A stretch of DNA of 64,000 nt, taken from the NCBI RefSeq assembly GCF_037154075.1, contig NZ_JBANRJ010000001.1, forward strand, positions 3,839,501 through 3,903,500. The letters run 5' to 3'. Shown in pieces: positions 25,976 to 35,156 of this stretch. A program made the translations under genes and the position numbers. The stretch comes from Sphingobium aromaticiconvertens. GTDB taxonomy: Bacteria; Pseudomonadota; Alphaproteobacteria; Sphingomonadales; Sphingomonadaceae. Positions within the stretch are counted from its first letter, which is position 1, and every line of letters starts with the position of its first letter. The notes under the pieces are model-generated. The model ran no database searches. It was not told the DNA's origin and saw nothing but the letters and a program-made list of their open reading frames with translations.

Positions 25976-26791
25976 ATGTTGTTTGGAGATCTGAAAGGGC
26001 GCGTCGCGATCGTGACCGGCTCGGGCGCCAATATCGGCGAGGCATGCGCGCGCGCGCTCGCCGGAGCGGGCGCTGCCGTCGTGCTGGCCGACATCAATCT
26101 GACGGGCGCGCAGAAGGTGGCCGACGACATTGTCAGCGCGGGCGGAACGGCCATGGCGCACGTGCTCGACCTTGTCGACGAGGACAGCATCGCCGCCGTC
26201 ATCGCCGCGACGGTGGCGCATTATGGCCGCATTGACATATTGCACAACAACGCCGCCGACACGCGCCCCGATTTCATGGCCCAGGACAAATCTTTCCTGG
26301 ACATGACCTCCGAGGTCTGGGACCGGACCTTCGCCATCAACACGCGTGGACCGATGCTGATGATCAAGCATGTCGCGCCGCACATGATCGCGGGCGGCGG
26401 CGGATCCATCATCAACACAGGGTCTGGTACTGCGCTCCTAGGTGATTTGTTCCATCCGGCCTATGCGTCGTCCAAGGCTGCGCTTCACACGATGACCCGG
26501 AATGTCGCGACCCATTTCGGCCATCATAATATCCGCTGCAACGCCATCCTGCCGGGCCTTGTCCTGAGCAAGGGTGCCCGTGAGATGATGTCCGACGGTG
26601 AAATCGATTTCATCCAGCGCCATGTGTTGCTGCCGCGACAGAGCGTGCCCGAGGACATTGCAGGGCCGGTGCTGTTCCTTGCGTCCGATGCGGCCAGCTT
26701 CGTCACAGGCCAGGTGTTCAGCGCCGACGGCGGCATCGTCCACCATGTGCCGTTCTACGCCGACGTGATGGCGCAAATGAGCGCCAACTGA
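25976..26791 (+). CDS. Short-chain dehydrogenase/reductase
   Basis: A 271-aa classical SDR: cofactor loop TGSGANIGEACA near residue 13, LHNNAAD, active-site Tyr/Lys in YASSKAALHTM, and the C-terminal FVTGQVFSADGG. Asp at the end of beta-2 (LADINL) favours NAD(H). It probably oxidises the alcohol made by the P450 64 bases upstream. A GGGAGAGAAGC ribosome site precedes the ATG. Confidence 0.93.
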   Translation: MLFGDLKGRVAIVTGSGANIGEACARALAGAGAAVVLADINLTGAQKVADDIVSAGGTAMAHVLDLVDEDSIAAVIAATVAHYGRIDILHNNAADTRPDFMAQDKSFLDMTSEVWDRTFAINTRGPMLMIKHVAPHMIAGGGGSIINTGSGTALLGDLFHPAYASSKAALHTMTRNVATHFGHHNIRCNAILPGLVLSKGAREMMSDGEIDFIQRHVLLPRQSVPEDIAGPVLFLASDAASFVTGQVFSADGGIVHHVPFYADVMAQMSAN

Positions 26792-26811
26792 AACAGGATG
26801 GGAGAGCAGCT

Positions 26812-27102
26812 ATGGCATCCTACATATTGAGCGTCATGCAGAAGCATGATCTCGAAAAATACGCCGAATATTCGGCTCAGGGCTTCGTGTCGCTCGACGG
26901 CATGGCGTTCGAGGTTACCGTCAGCGAAGGGATCGAGCCACTGGAGGGCACACCGCCGGGCAGCAGCGTCGTCATCATGAAGTTTCCCGACAATGACACG
27001 GCCATGCGCTGGTATCGCTCCGATGCGTACCAAAAGGCGATCCCCATGCGGCATGCGGCCGCCGATACCGCCTTCGTGGTTCATTTCACCGACGACAAAT
27101 GA
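26812..27102 (+). CDS. DUF1330-family protein
   Basis: A 96-aa dimeric ferredoxin-like alpha/beta-barrel protein. The family pattern SSVVIMKFPDNDTAMRWYRSDAYQKAIPMR is present (key part WYRSDAYQ). DUF1330 proteins often occur in catabolic operons and may act on or bind small ligands, but the role is unproved. It lies 20 bases after the SDR. Confidence 0.85.
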   Translation: MASYILSVMQKHDLEKYAEYSAQGFVSLDGMAFEVTVSEGIEPLEGTPPGSSVVIMKFPDNDTAMRWYRSDAYQKAIPMRHAAADTAFVVHFTDDK

Positions 27103-27154
27103 TCAGAAACACGGGCTGCAACAGCAACAGGCTGGCGGCCGGGAGAGGAATGCG

Positions 27155-29122
27155 ATGAGCAAATATACCCACATGTTCAGCCCCCTGAAGATTGGCGCGA
27201 TGGAGATCAAGAACCGTGTCTTCATGTCGCCGCACGGCATGGTCGGCCTCGGCATCGGCACCGATCGGCAGGTCGGCTATTTCGAGGCGCGGGCCAAAGG
27301 CGGCGCGGGCCTGATGGTGATCGCAAGTTGCCAGGTCGTGCCTGCGCCATTGGTGCCGCCCGGCTGGTTCATCGAAGCCTATAATCCGGACCACATTCCT
27401 GCAATCCGCCGGATCGTCGATGCAGCGCACAAGCATGGTGCGAAGATCGCCGTGCAGGGCGTTTGGATGATGGCCGACGTCGATCAGGCGCAGGCATCGG
27501 GCATAGCCCCGCATACCGTCCTGTCGGACACGCAGCCACGTTCGATGACCACGATCGAGGTCGAGGCGCTGATCGAGGCCCATGCCGTGGCTGCAGCCCA
27601 TGCGCAGGACGCCGGCGCCGACGGCTTCGAGTTTCCGATCAACGCGGGCGGCGGTCTGCAAAGCTTCACCTCCGAATTCTACAATGAGCGCACCGATCGC
27701 TTTGGCGGCAGTCTTGAAAACCGGATGCGCATCGTGGTCGAGATCCTTGCGGCCATCCGTCAGCGCGTCCGGCCGGACTTCGCCATCGGCATTGCGGTCA
27801 ATGCCGATGAGTCCACGTTGGGCGCCAGGGGCATCGACGACGGCATCGCACAGTGCAAGATCCTGGAGGATACCGGCATGGTGGATTGGCTGCGCATCAC
27901 TGCGCGCGGTCAGAAACCGCAAATGACGCAATATCACTATCCTTCTTCCTATGTGGTCAAGGAGGGGACGCATCTCGATGCCGCCGCTGCGGTGAAGAGG
28001 GCGGTTAAGCTGCCGGTCATCAGCGGAGGCCGCGTCCTGACCCCGGCCTTCGCGGACCAGGCGATTGCCGATAATCGATGCGATATGGTGTTCGTCGCCC
28101 GGTCCGTGATTGCCGACCCGGAATGGCCGAACAAATGCCGCGATGACCGTACGGCCGAAATTCGCGCATGTATCGGCGATCTGGAAGGATGCTTCCTGCG
28201 CTCCTGCTACGGTCAGCCCGTGGGCTGTACCGTCAATCCGGACATCGGCTTCGAGCACGAAGGCGATATTTTGCCTGCGGCCGTCGCAAAGCATGTCGTG
28301 ATCGCCGGCGCCGGGCCTGCCGGCATGCAGGCGGCGATGGTCGCAGCGAAGCGCGGCCATACAGTCACACTGCTTGAGAAGTCGGATCAGCTTGGCGGCC
28401 ATGTGACGCTTCAGGCGATGCTCCCTGGCCTTTCCGACCGAGCGGACATCATCCGCTGGCTCAAGCTCCAACTCGACAAGCTGGGTGTCGACATACGGAT
28501 GAACACGGAGGCGACCATCGAGAGTGTCGCGGCGCTCAAGGCCGATGCCATCCTCGTGGCGACCGGCGCGCGCTATTCCAAGACGGGTTCCAGCAAGAAT
28601 CAGCTACCGGGTGTTCCGGGCGCCGGACTCGATCATGTCTTCACGCCCGAGGAGGTGCTGCTCGAGCATGCCCGGCTGGGCAAGCGCATCATCGTCTACG
28701 ACAATACGGCGTATGAGGTCGGTCCGGGCATTGCCGAATATCTTGCCGACCAGGGCAAGGACGTCACCTTCGTGACGATGGATTCGGCGATGGCCATGTC
28801 GGTGACAGAGCTTGGTCTCAACAAGCTTATCGCGCGCCGCGTCATTCCCAAGGTTCGATTTCTACCTTCGACCGAGATCGTGGAGATCGATCCCGCAAAT
28901 GTCCGCCTGCGCGACTATTTCACCGGCGCTGAGACGATCCTCGAAGGCATCGACAACACCATCCTCATCACGTCCAAGCCGCCGCAGGAAAGCCTCTTCC
29001 ATGCGCTGGTGGGAAGCGGGACGGATGTCCGCATCATCGGGGACGCGCGTGAGGCGCGCTGGAGCGTGTTTGCCACCGACGAGGCGATCAAGGACGGACG
29101 ACGCGCAGGGATGGCGGTTTGA
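27155..29122 (+). CDS. NADH:flavin oxidoreductase (OYE / 2,4-dienoyl-CoA reductase-like)
   Basis: A 655-aa flavoprotein. Residues 1-370 form the FMN TIM barrel (FSPLKIGAMEIKNRVFMSPHG; NERTDRFGGSLENR). An iron-sulfur Cys region follows (CIGDLEGC, then RSC and GCTVNP), then a Rossmann FAD/NAD unit (VVIAGAGPAGMQAA). In typical members the cluster reads CxxC-x3-C; here the second Cys is Asp and an extra Cys lies further on, so cluster binding may differ. The ATG at 27155 has the site GGGAGAGG before it. It ends the left operon arm. Confidence 0.92.
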   Translation: MSKYTHMFSPLKIGAMEIKNRVFMSPHGMVGLGIGTDRQVGYFEARAKGGAGLMVIASCQVVPAPLVPPGWFIEAYNPDHIPAIRRIVDAAHKHGAKIAVQGVWMMADVDQAQASGIAPHTVLSDTQPRSMTTIEVEALIEAHAVAAAHAQDAGADGFEFPINAGGGLQSFTSEFYNERTDRFGGSLENRMRIVVEILAAIRQRVRPDFAIGIAVNADESTLGARGIDDGIAQCKILEDTGMVDWLRITARGQKPQMTQYHYPSSYVVKEGTHLDAAAAVKRAVKLPVISGGRVLTPAFADQAIADNRCDMVFVARSVIADPEWPNKCRDDRTAEIRACIGDLEGCFLRSCYGQPVGCTVNPDIGFEHEGDILPAAVAKHVVIAGAGPAGMQAAMVAAKRGHTVTLLEKSDQLGGHVTLQAMLPGLSDRADIIRWLKLQLDKLGVDIRMNTEATIESVAALKADAILVATGARYSKTGSSKNQLPGVPGAGLDHVFTPEEVLLEHARLGKRIIVYDNTAYEVGPGIAEYLADQGKDVTFVTMDSAMAMSVTELGLNKLIARRVIPKVRFLPSTEIVEIDPANVRLRDYFTGAETILEGIDNTILITSKPPQESLFHALVGSGTDVRIIGDAREARWSVFATDEAIKDGRRAGMAV

Positions 29123-29196
29123 TGGATTCTATGGATAGGAAGCCAACCGCCATTCTGGACATGGACGCTCTGCTGTGCGCGACTTTACAGGTGGCG

Positions 29197-29955
29197 TCAG
29201 CCCGCCGTGATTCCGTTGTCGGCACAATAGCAGACTCCATGCACCGACCGTGCCCGGTCGGAAGCCAGGAACATCAGTGGTTCGACAATGTCTTCGGGCT
29301 GGGAAGGTGGTCGTATGCCGATATAGCGCGCGATCAGACTCTGATCAGCAGCCGCGGGAAATTGCAGCGTCTGGACCATCTCGGTCAGCATGCCGCCGGG
29401 CGCCAGCGCGTTGATACGCACCGGTGCGTGCATAAATTCCATTGCGAGTGATTTGGTCAGGCTGAGCAGCGCTGCCTTCGTGGCCGCATAGGGCGCGGTA
29501 TAGGCCTGCCCCAGGAACGCGGCCGTCGAAACGACGTTGACGACATTGCCCTTCGTTTCGATGAGATGGGGCATCGCCGCCTGAATCATGAAGAAGGGCG
29601 CAGTGACGTTGGCGGAGAACAGCCGGGCCCAGACATCGGCCGTGACGTCGGCGAGGGCATGGAACCGCAAGATGCCGGCAACATTGCACAGAACGTCCAT
29701 ACGTCCGAAAGCCTCGATCGCGGTCTCCACGGCCTTTGCGCAATTTGCCGCATCACCCAGATCACCCGCATAGATAACGCTTTCGCCGCCCGCTTCGGCA
29801 ATGCGCCGCATCGTCTCAATCAGGCCGTCATTGTTGAGGTCGACCAGACACACTCTCGCGCCCTCCGCCGCAAAACGGATGCTTGCCGCACGGCCGAGGC
29901 CGGAGGCCGCTCCGGTCACTACAACGACCAGTCCCGCAAATTCGCCCTTGCTCAT
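29197..29955 (-). CDS. Short-chain dehydrogenase/reductase
   Basis: A 252-aa SDR: TGAASGLGRAAS cofactor loop, VDLNNDG, CNVAGILRF, active site YAATKAALLSLTKS. The chosen ATG at 29955 follows the previous stop by one base; the frame extends to 29985 but the homologous start is MSKGEFAGL. It is last in the minus-strand arm and converges with the OYE gene over 74 bases. Confidence 0.93.
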   Translation of the reverse strand: MSKGEFAGLVVVVTGAASGLGRAASIRFAAEGARVCLVDLNNDGLIETMRRIAEAGGESVIYAGDLGDAANCAKAVETAIEAFGRMDVLCNVAGILRFHALADVTADVWARLFSANVTAPFFMIQAAMPHLIETKGNVVNVVSTAAFLGQAYTAPYAATKAALLSLTKSLAMEFMHAPVRINALAPGGMLTEMVQTLQFPAAADQSLIARYIGIRPPSQPEDIVEPLMFLASDRARSVHGVCYCADNGITAG

Positions 29956-29956
29956 T

Positions 29957-30307
29957 TCATGCGCCCTTCGCTGCGGCGGCGACAATTGGCGTGATCGCCT
30001 CGTACATGTGGATGGCCATGTCCTCCATGGAGAAGGCCTCGCTCATTTCCATCTTTCCGGACTGAACGAGCGCGGTTAATTGCTCGACCGCAGCGCCGGG
30101 ATCGTCGGTTTCCATTGTGTAGATGGCCATATAGCGCTGACGCGGTGCGCCCTCCACCGCGTCATCCATCAAACGGAAACGCTGCGCGGCAACGAAGCCA
30201 GGGACGGCGGTGACATCGGCCAGATGTCGGTTGCTGTACCAGTCGTTATATTCGTCTTCGCGGCCGGCGACGGGATTGCTGAGTACGACATAGGCAAATT
30301 GTGACAT
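29957..30307 (-). CDS. Small dimeric alpha/beta-barrel protein
   Basis: A 116-aa soluble protein with FAYVVLSNPVAGREDEYNDW, then YSNRHLADVTAVPGFVAAQRF, the pattern of a family of EthD/DUF4286-like alpha/beta-barrel proteins. Such proteins accompany degradative operons but lack a settled function. It plays the same positional role in this arm as the DUF1330 protein in the other. It precedes the SDR directly. Confidence 0.7.
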   Translation of the reverse strand: MSQFAYVVLSNPVAGREDEYNDWYSNRHLADVTAVPGFVAAQRFRLMDDAVEGAPRQRYMAIYTMETDDPGAAVEQLTALVQSGKMEMSEAFSMEDMAIHMYEAITPIVAAAAKGA

Positions 30308-30423
30308 TGGCTTCTCTCTTGGCGATATATTGACTCAGGGATGCGTTGTTCGCTCTGACTTGGCGGCGAAGCGGTCCGATGCCATCCCTGCAGGCTGGTC
30401 AGCACCGGAGTCGCTTTCCCCGG

Positions 30424-30735
30424 CTAATATTCGGCAGGTGCCACGCGGACCACAAGGCCGTCCATCGTAGGATCGACGACGATCTGGCAGGACAGACGAT
30501 AGCCTGACGGATCGTCTTCCAGCATCGAACCCTCGATAGCGCTCGCTGGCGAAATCTTGCCCTGATTGGCTTCATCGAGGATGATCTTGCAGGTGCCGCA
30601 GGAAGCTACGCCACCGCATTCGGCGCGTATGTCATCAATCCCGGATTCAATCGCCCCGCGCATCAATGTTGTGCCGACCGGAATGCTGGCGCGCATTTCG
30701 TCCCCGGAAGTCGTGATAAAGATAATCTCTGGCAT
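30424..30735 (-). CDS. 2Fe-2S ferredoxin
   Basis: A 104-aa plant/adrenodoxin-type ferredoxin with ligands in CGGVASCGTC and a last Cys in YRLSC. It most likely feeds electrons to one or both P450s here; no ferredoxin reductase gene is in the island. The ATG at 30735 (MPEIIF) has AGGGG before it. A gap of 116 bases separates it from the next gene of the arm. Confidence 0.93.
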   Translation of the reverse strand: MPEIIFITTSGDEMRASIPVGTTLMRGAIESGIDDIRAECGGVASCGTCKIILDEANQGKISPASAIEGSMLEDDPSGYRLSCQIVVDPTMDGLVVRVAPAEY

Positions 30736-30815
30736 GCAGACCCCTAATATGGCGGTTTTCGCCATGGCTCAGATGAGTGTTGGACGTGCGGGTAAAAATG
30801 GCCGGCACATGAGCT

Positions 30816-32417
30816 TTAAAGAAGCTTGGTCAGCGCCATGACCGACATGATGTCGCCCCTGACCTTGATCTTGCCTTTCACCATGGCAACCTGCGGATTC
30901 ATTTCCTTGTTAAGGATCGCGACAAAGTCCTTGAGACGGGCACGGACAGTCACATCGATATTGCACGCGACAAGATCGACGAGCTTCGGCGGATTCACTG
31001 TTCCGTCGAGCAAAATCTGATCATCATCCAGATGCATCGCGATGACTTTGTTGAACGGCGCCAGCGAGCCCAATTTGGCCGAAAGAAACGACTTCACATC
31101 CTCGATCGACGGGCCGACACGTTTCTCGCCAGCCTGCGACACTTCGGCAGGCTGCGGCTTGGCGGCAGAAACCTCGCGACGCGAATTCCGCTCACCCCAG
31201 ACGAGCGGCAGGTTTTTCGGCTGCAGGATTGGCCCCAACTCGGTGATAAGCTCTTCCCCCTCGGCGACGCGAAACTCAGGGATTGCCGCAAGCAGTTCTT
31301 CGATCGCCATGACCGATTCGCGCCGGGCCAGCGGCGCGCCGATACAGCGATGGATCCCGTAGGCGAACGTAATATGGCGAGGAGTCCGATCGAAATCGAC
31401 GTCGAAGGGGCGTTCCCATGCCGCCGGATCGGTGTTGGCCAATGTCGTGGGCATGGCAATCTTGTCGCCCGGCATGATAGTGACACCGTGAAGGCTCGTT
31501 TGTTTGATACAGGTGCGGAAGGTCGTCACTGCGGCGTAGCGGCGGTACATTTCCTCAACCGCAGCGGGGATCAGGGAGGGATCGGCGCGCAGGCGGCGCT
31601 GGTCTGCGGGATGCTCGGCGAGATGACGGATCTGCCAGGCGATGTTGGTTGAAACGGTGTCGAGGCCGCCAATGAACAGGTTGAAACAGAGTCCGATCAG
31701 TTCGTCATCGTTGAGTTTGCGACCCTCGACCGTTGCAGTCACGGCGAAGCTGACCAGATCGTCGCCGGGATTTTTCCGGCGATCCTCGATCACTTCCCGC
31801 AGATAATCGACGGATAGTCGCGTTCCCCTGGCTACGTCTTCAATGTCCAGACTGTGGAGCAGCATGAACTCCCATTCGAGGAATTGCTCCATCCGCTCGC
31901 GCGGGAGCCCCATCAGATCGAGGAACACGATAATGGGAAACCGCAGCGCAAATGCGCCCATAAACTCGCATTCGTCGCCGTCCTTGAATTTCGCGATAGA
32001 GTCACGCGCCGCCTCGCGCACCCTGTCTTCCAGCGCGCGCATCCGGGCAGGCGTAAAAAGCGGGTTGAGCAGAGTCCGGTACATCGAATGCGCCGGCGGA
32101 TCGATCTCGACCGGCACGAGACTCCAATTTTCACCGATCAGCATCGGGAAGGGAGAGAAGGCTTCACTCGAAAAATGTTCGGTGTCCATGTACAGGGCTT
32201 GCAGCGTTTCAAGACGCCGCGGGATCCAGGCCGGCTGGAAGCCCGGATAGAAGTTGGTGGAATAGATCAGGTCCGGGCCATCGTGCAGAGCGGGAACCAT
32301 GGAGTTGAACGGATTTTGCGATGTCTGCCCCCCCATGATGAAAGGATAGGTCTCACGCACCAGTTCGCCTGGAACATGGGCGGGCACATCGCTGGCCATC
32401 ATTTGGGTGTCACTCAT
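30816..32417 (-). CDS. Cytochrome P450 with C-terminal SCP2 domain
   Basis: A 533-aa fusion. Residues 1-410 are a P450: I-helix FIGGLDTVSTN with the acid-Thr pair intact, ExxR as EMYR, heme loop FAYGIHRCIGAP with Cys358. A Pro/Ala/Glu-rich linker (about residues 415-440) leads to a sterol carrier protein 2 domain (about 440-533: FLSAKLGSL, DGTVNPPKL, IKVRGDIMSVMALTKLL). SCP2 domains hold lipids or acyl-CoA, so the fusion could present a hydrophobic substrate to the P450. The start at 32417 has GAGG before it. It is divergent from the TetR gene. Confidence 0.92.
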   Translation of the reverse strand: MSDTQMMASDVPAHVPGELVRETYPFIMGGQTSQNPFNSMVPALHDGPDLIYSTNFYPGFQPAWIPRRLETLQALYMDTEHFSSEAFSPFPMLIGENWSLVPVEIDPPAHSMYRTLLNPLFTPARMRALEDRVREAARDSIAKFKDGDECEFMGAFALRFPIIVFLDLMGLPRERMEQFLEWEFMLLHSLDIEDVARGTRLSVDYLREVIEDRRKNPGDDLVSFAVTATVEGRKLNDDELIGLCFNLFIGGLDTVSTNIAWQIRHLAEHPADQRRLRADPSLIPAAVEEMYRRYAAVTTFRTCIKQTSLHGVTIMPGDKIAMPTTLANTDPAAWERPFDVDFDRTPRHITFAYGIHRCIGAPLARRESVMAIEELLAAIPEFRVAEGEELITELGPILQPKNLPLVWGERNSRREVSAAKPQPAEVSQAGEKRVGPSIEDVKSFLSAKLGSLAPFNKVIAMHLDDDQILLDGTVNPPKLVDLVACNIDVTVRARLKDFVAILNKEMNPQVAMVKGKIKVRGDIMSVMALTKLL

Positions 32418-32472
32418 GCAAATCCTCAATTCCGTCGACGCGATCGACCGTTCGCTGATAGGCACTGGTGCC

Positions 32473-32489
32473 CGGGGCGAAAATCCCCG
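32473..32489. promoter_or_regulatory. Inverted repeat in the divergent P450-tetR region
   Basis: CGGGG (32473-32477) and CCCCG (32485-32489) with a 7-base spacer lie midway between the P450-SCP2 start and the TetR start. It may be an operator for the adjacent TetR, but it differs from the TGTTC/GAACA dyad at the other end of the island. Confidence 0.3.
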
Positions 32490-32566
32490 TTCGTTGTAGT
32501 GTTGACCTAGCTAAGCGACGACGCAGTGGACGGCCCTCCACCGGGCGACATCAAAGGAAGTGTGCG

Positions 32567-33214
32567 ATGGATGATGTGGCCCCGATTGACCGGCGGACAC
32601 GACGCAAGTCGAAAAAGGAGGGTTTGAAACATATATTGACGGCAGCAACCAATGAGTTCTGCCGCGCGGGCCTTGCAGGCGCCAAGCTTGACGTGATCGC
32701 GATGGAGGCGGGCGTATCCAAGCAGCTGATCCACCATTATTTTCGGACAAAGGCCGAACTTTATGCGGCGGTCATGGAGGAGGTTTCGGCGCAGGCGATC
32801 CAGCAACTTTCAATTCCCGATTATGAATCGCTTGGCCCAGAAGATGCGATCAGGGTGTTTCTTGGCGGTGTGTTCGACCTTTTCGTTCGCTGGCCTTTTC
32901 TCTCCGGGCTTTTCAATGACCAAAGCCTTTATGGCGGAGAGCATATTCCCGAGTGCCGCGAACTCAAACGACGCAGTCCCCAATTGATGGCGCGTCTTTC
33001 AACCATCTTCCGCGCTGGCCAGAGCGCGGGGACCTTCCGCAAGGAACTGGAGCCGGATGCAGTCTTCGCCGTCGCAATCATGGCGATGATCGGCAATTTC
33101 ACGGGTGGCAAAATCATCGCGGGCTTCATTCCAGCCGATTTTTCGGCTCCCGAGCGTCTTGGCTTCTGGCGAACGTTCGCAGCCGATTTCGCGTTGAGTG
33201 CGATAGTGCGGTAG
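32567..33214 (+). CDS. TetR/AcrR-family transcriptional regulator
   Basis: A 215-aa regulator. Helix-turn-helix: AKLDVIAMEAGVSKQLIHHYF; a basic N-terminus (RRTRRKSKKEG) precedes it. The C-terminal domain (GNFTGGKIIAGFIPADF) is the ligand part. It resembles the TetR at 23763 in its HTH (VSKQL-x-x-YF). The ATG at 32567 has AAGGAAG before it. It should regulate the divergent P450-SCP2 operon. Confidence 0.92.
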   Translation: MDDVAPIDRRTRRKSKKEGLKHILTAATNEFCRAGLAGAKLDVIAMEAGVSKQLIHHYFRTKAELYAAVMEEVSAQAIQQLSIPDYESLGPEDAIRVFLGGVFDLFVRWPFLSGLFNDQSLYGGEHIPECRELKRRSPQLMARLSTIFRAGQSAGTFRKELEPDAVFAVAIMAMIGNFTGGKIIAGFIPADFSAPERLGFWRTFAADFALSAIVR

Positions 33215-33622
33215 CGTCGATCTGCGGTAAAGCCTGGTCCATCTGGATGGCCAACGACGAGTTCAGCGTGTGCCCCACAGCTATGCCTGTCACCGATCCG
33301 AGCGTTGGGCGATAGCGACCTCCAATTTCGGTTGCTGTCTGCGGAGCCGGTTTCTGATTCAACCGCCCACTGTAGCATTCGAGCCTGGGATGTCCGCTCT
33401 ATGACAGCGATACGCGCGATTTCTACCGAATAGCCGAGCCCCGACCAGCTTTTGGTAGCGGACCACACTTGCGTCGCCATCAGCAGCGGTTTCGCCTATG
33501 TCGCAAATCTCCTCAATGCCCTGCTCCCGTCAAAGGCTATGCGATCGGCAAATCGAGCGGCGGCGTCCGCGGCCGGGACTTGTCCATCTAGCTAGGCCCT
33601 TTCAGCAGGACTCATGGCTCGG
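33215..33622. other. Intergenic stretch with the right copy of a 20-bp repeat
   Basis: About 400 bases without a convincing gene. A 20-base string at 33590-33609 is identical to 22988-23007. Only frames that are mostly shadows cross this stretch. Confidence 0.5.
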
Positions 33623-33964
33623 TTACGACTTGCGCCGCGGAGCCAGAATCGGACCCGGTTTGCGGCCTCGCGATCGCCGGATATCCCGGCGTCGCGCCGC
33701 CTGCGTTTCCGTTCGCATCTGTGCGAGCACCTGGCGAAGGCCATGCAATTGATCCACGAGGTGGAGCACGATGTCGACGCCTTCGTCGTTCACGCCGAAG
33801 TCTCGCTTCAGATCATGTATGAGGCGCGCGCGGGCCGCGTCCATGTCGGTCAGGACGATGGTCGTGGATCGGCGCTCGCCAAGGAGCCATTCGCGATCGA
33901 TCCACTGCTCGAGCGAGTGGAGTTCGATCCCCGAGCGGGATAGAAATTCGTCCAAGTCTATCAT
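33623..33964 (-). CDS. cbpM: Chaperone modulator CbpM
   Basis: A 113-aa protein of the CbpM family, a MerR-like partner that inhibits the J-domain protein CbpA. Features: [25 protein letters not shown], then a helical [18 protein letters not shown]. Its start overlaps the dnaJ/cbpA stop by 4 bases, the standard cbpA-cbpM arrangement. The tail is basic ([12 protein letters not shown]). Confidence 0.85.
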   Translation of the reverse strand: MIDLDEFLSRSGIELHSLEQWIDREWLLGERRSTTIVLTDMDAARARLIHDLKRDFGVNDEGVDIVLHLVDQLHGLRQVLAQMRTETQAARRRDIRRSRGRKPGPILAPRRKS

Positions 33965-34860
33965 CGCGAGGCCTCACGAGGATTGAAATTCTTGCCGGCT
34001 TCCCAAGTCGAAACGAATTGTATGAGTTCCGGATCGGCCGGCTTGGGCAGCACGATCCTGAGCTTCACGAATTGATCGCCACGACCGCCGCCCAGCCGAG
34101 GGGCACCCTTGCCTTTGAGGCGCAGCGTGCTGCCACTGTTCGAATTGGCCGGCACGGTCATCGTCACATCACCGGTTGGCGTGGGAACGCGGATCTTGCC
34201 GCCGAGGACGGCTTCCCTCAGCGAGATCGGAACGTCGATCGTGATGTCGTCGCCATTGCGGAGGAAGCGTGGGTCGGATCGAACCTCGATCTCGATATAT
34301 GCGTCTCCTGGGCCGCCCTTGCCGGCGCCAGGTGCGCCCTTGCCCTTGAGGCGCAGCGATTGACCATCAACGACGCCCGCCGGGATCGTCACGTCGAGCG
34401 TGCCGCCCGCTGGCAGGGTTATCCGCTGTGAACCGCCGGTGATCGACTCCACGAAGCTGACCGAAAGGCGATAGTGCAGGTCCTGCCCGCGGCGATTGGC
34501 GCGCGCCTGTGCGCTGCGACGGAAGAGTTCGGCGAACGGATCGTCGCCTGCGGCAAAATCCGCAAAGCCAGCGCTACTCGAATAATGGCCGGGGTCCGAC
34601 CCGGCATAGTCACGATAATATTGCTGTTGGGGCCGCTCTGCGCCGGTCTCGTCGATCTCGCCCGTGTCGTAACGCCTGCGTTTCTCCGGGTTGCTCAGCA
34701 GATCGTAGGCGCCTGCGACTTGCTTGAACTTGTCCTCGGCCGACTTGTCGCCAGGGTTGAGGTCCGGATGGAGCTTCTTCGCGAGCTTGCGATACGCTTT
34801 CTGGATATCGTCCCCGCTCGCGGACGCGGCGACGCCGAGAACTTCATATGGATTGCTCAC
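33961..34860 (-). CDS. cbpA: J-domain co-chaperone CbpA (DnaJ C-terminal type)
   Basis: A 299-aa co-chaperone starting at GTG 34860. J domain at residues 1-70 with the HPD motif at 31-33; no Zn-finger; a Gly/Ser/Tyr linker; then two beta domains ([25 protein letters not shown] repeated twice). This is CbpA, which works with DnaK. A truncated copy of its first 42 codons lies at 23000-23137. It is followed by cbpM and preceded by hdeD. Confidence 0.93.
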   Translation of the reverse strand: MSNPYEVLGVAASASGDDIQKAYRKLAKKLHPDLNPGDKSAEDKFKQVAGAYDLLSNPEKRRRYDTGEIDETGAERPQQQYYRDYAGSDPGHYSSSAGFADFAAGDDPFAELFRRSAQARANRRGQDLHYRLSVSFVESITGGSQRITLPAGGTLDVTIPAGVVDGQSLRLKGKGAPGAGKGGPGDAYIEIEVRSDPRFLRNGDDITIDVPISLREAVLGGKIRVPTPTGDVTMTVPANSNSGSTLRLKGKGAPRLGGGRGDQFVKLRIVLPKPADPELIQFVSTWEAGKNFNPREASR

Positions 34861-35156
34861 CTGTTACGCCTCCTGGCCGCGCTGAGGATCGGCGCGAACC
34901 CTTCCGCAGCATTCGCCGTCAGCCTCGGTATATCCATCTCCTGGCCGCATCCCCTCGTCACGCGGACTTCAGCCGCCTCAGGCCAAAGGCAAGTGAGATA
35001 AGGAAAACACCGCGGAAGAGAAAGCTGAAGCCGATGATCGCCGCCACGAAGGCAAGCCCTGCCAGCGGGCCGCTGATCACCAGATAGGTACCCAGCCCGA
35101 TATCGACGACGCCGAGCAACAGCCTCCATCCCTTGTCATGCGTACCTTTCAGTCCA
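34733..35156. repeat. Direct repeat, copy B (dnaJ 5' end to hdeD 3' end)
   Basis: Intact counterpart of 23010-23433. Here the sequence continues into complete cbpA on one side and complete hdeD on the other, so this copy is the parent. Recombination between the two would remove everything between them, including cbpM and most of cbpA. Confidence 0.9.

Noticed and set aside
32929..33480. Minus-strand frame of 183 codons over the TetR gene end
   Set aside because: Half of it is antisense to a clear TetR gene, and the rest matches no family that I recognise.
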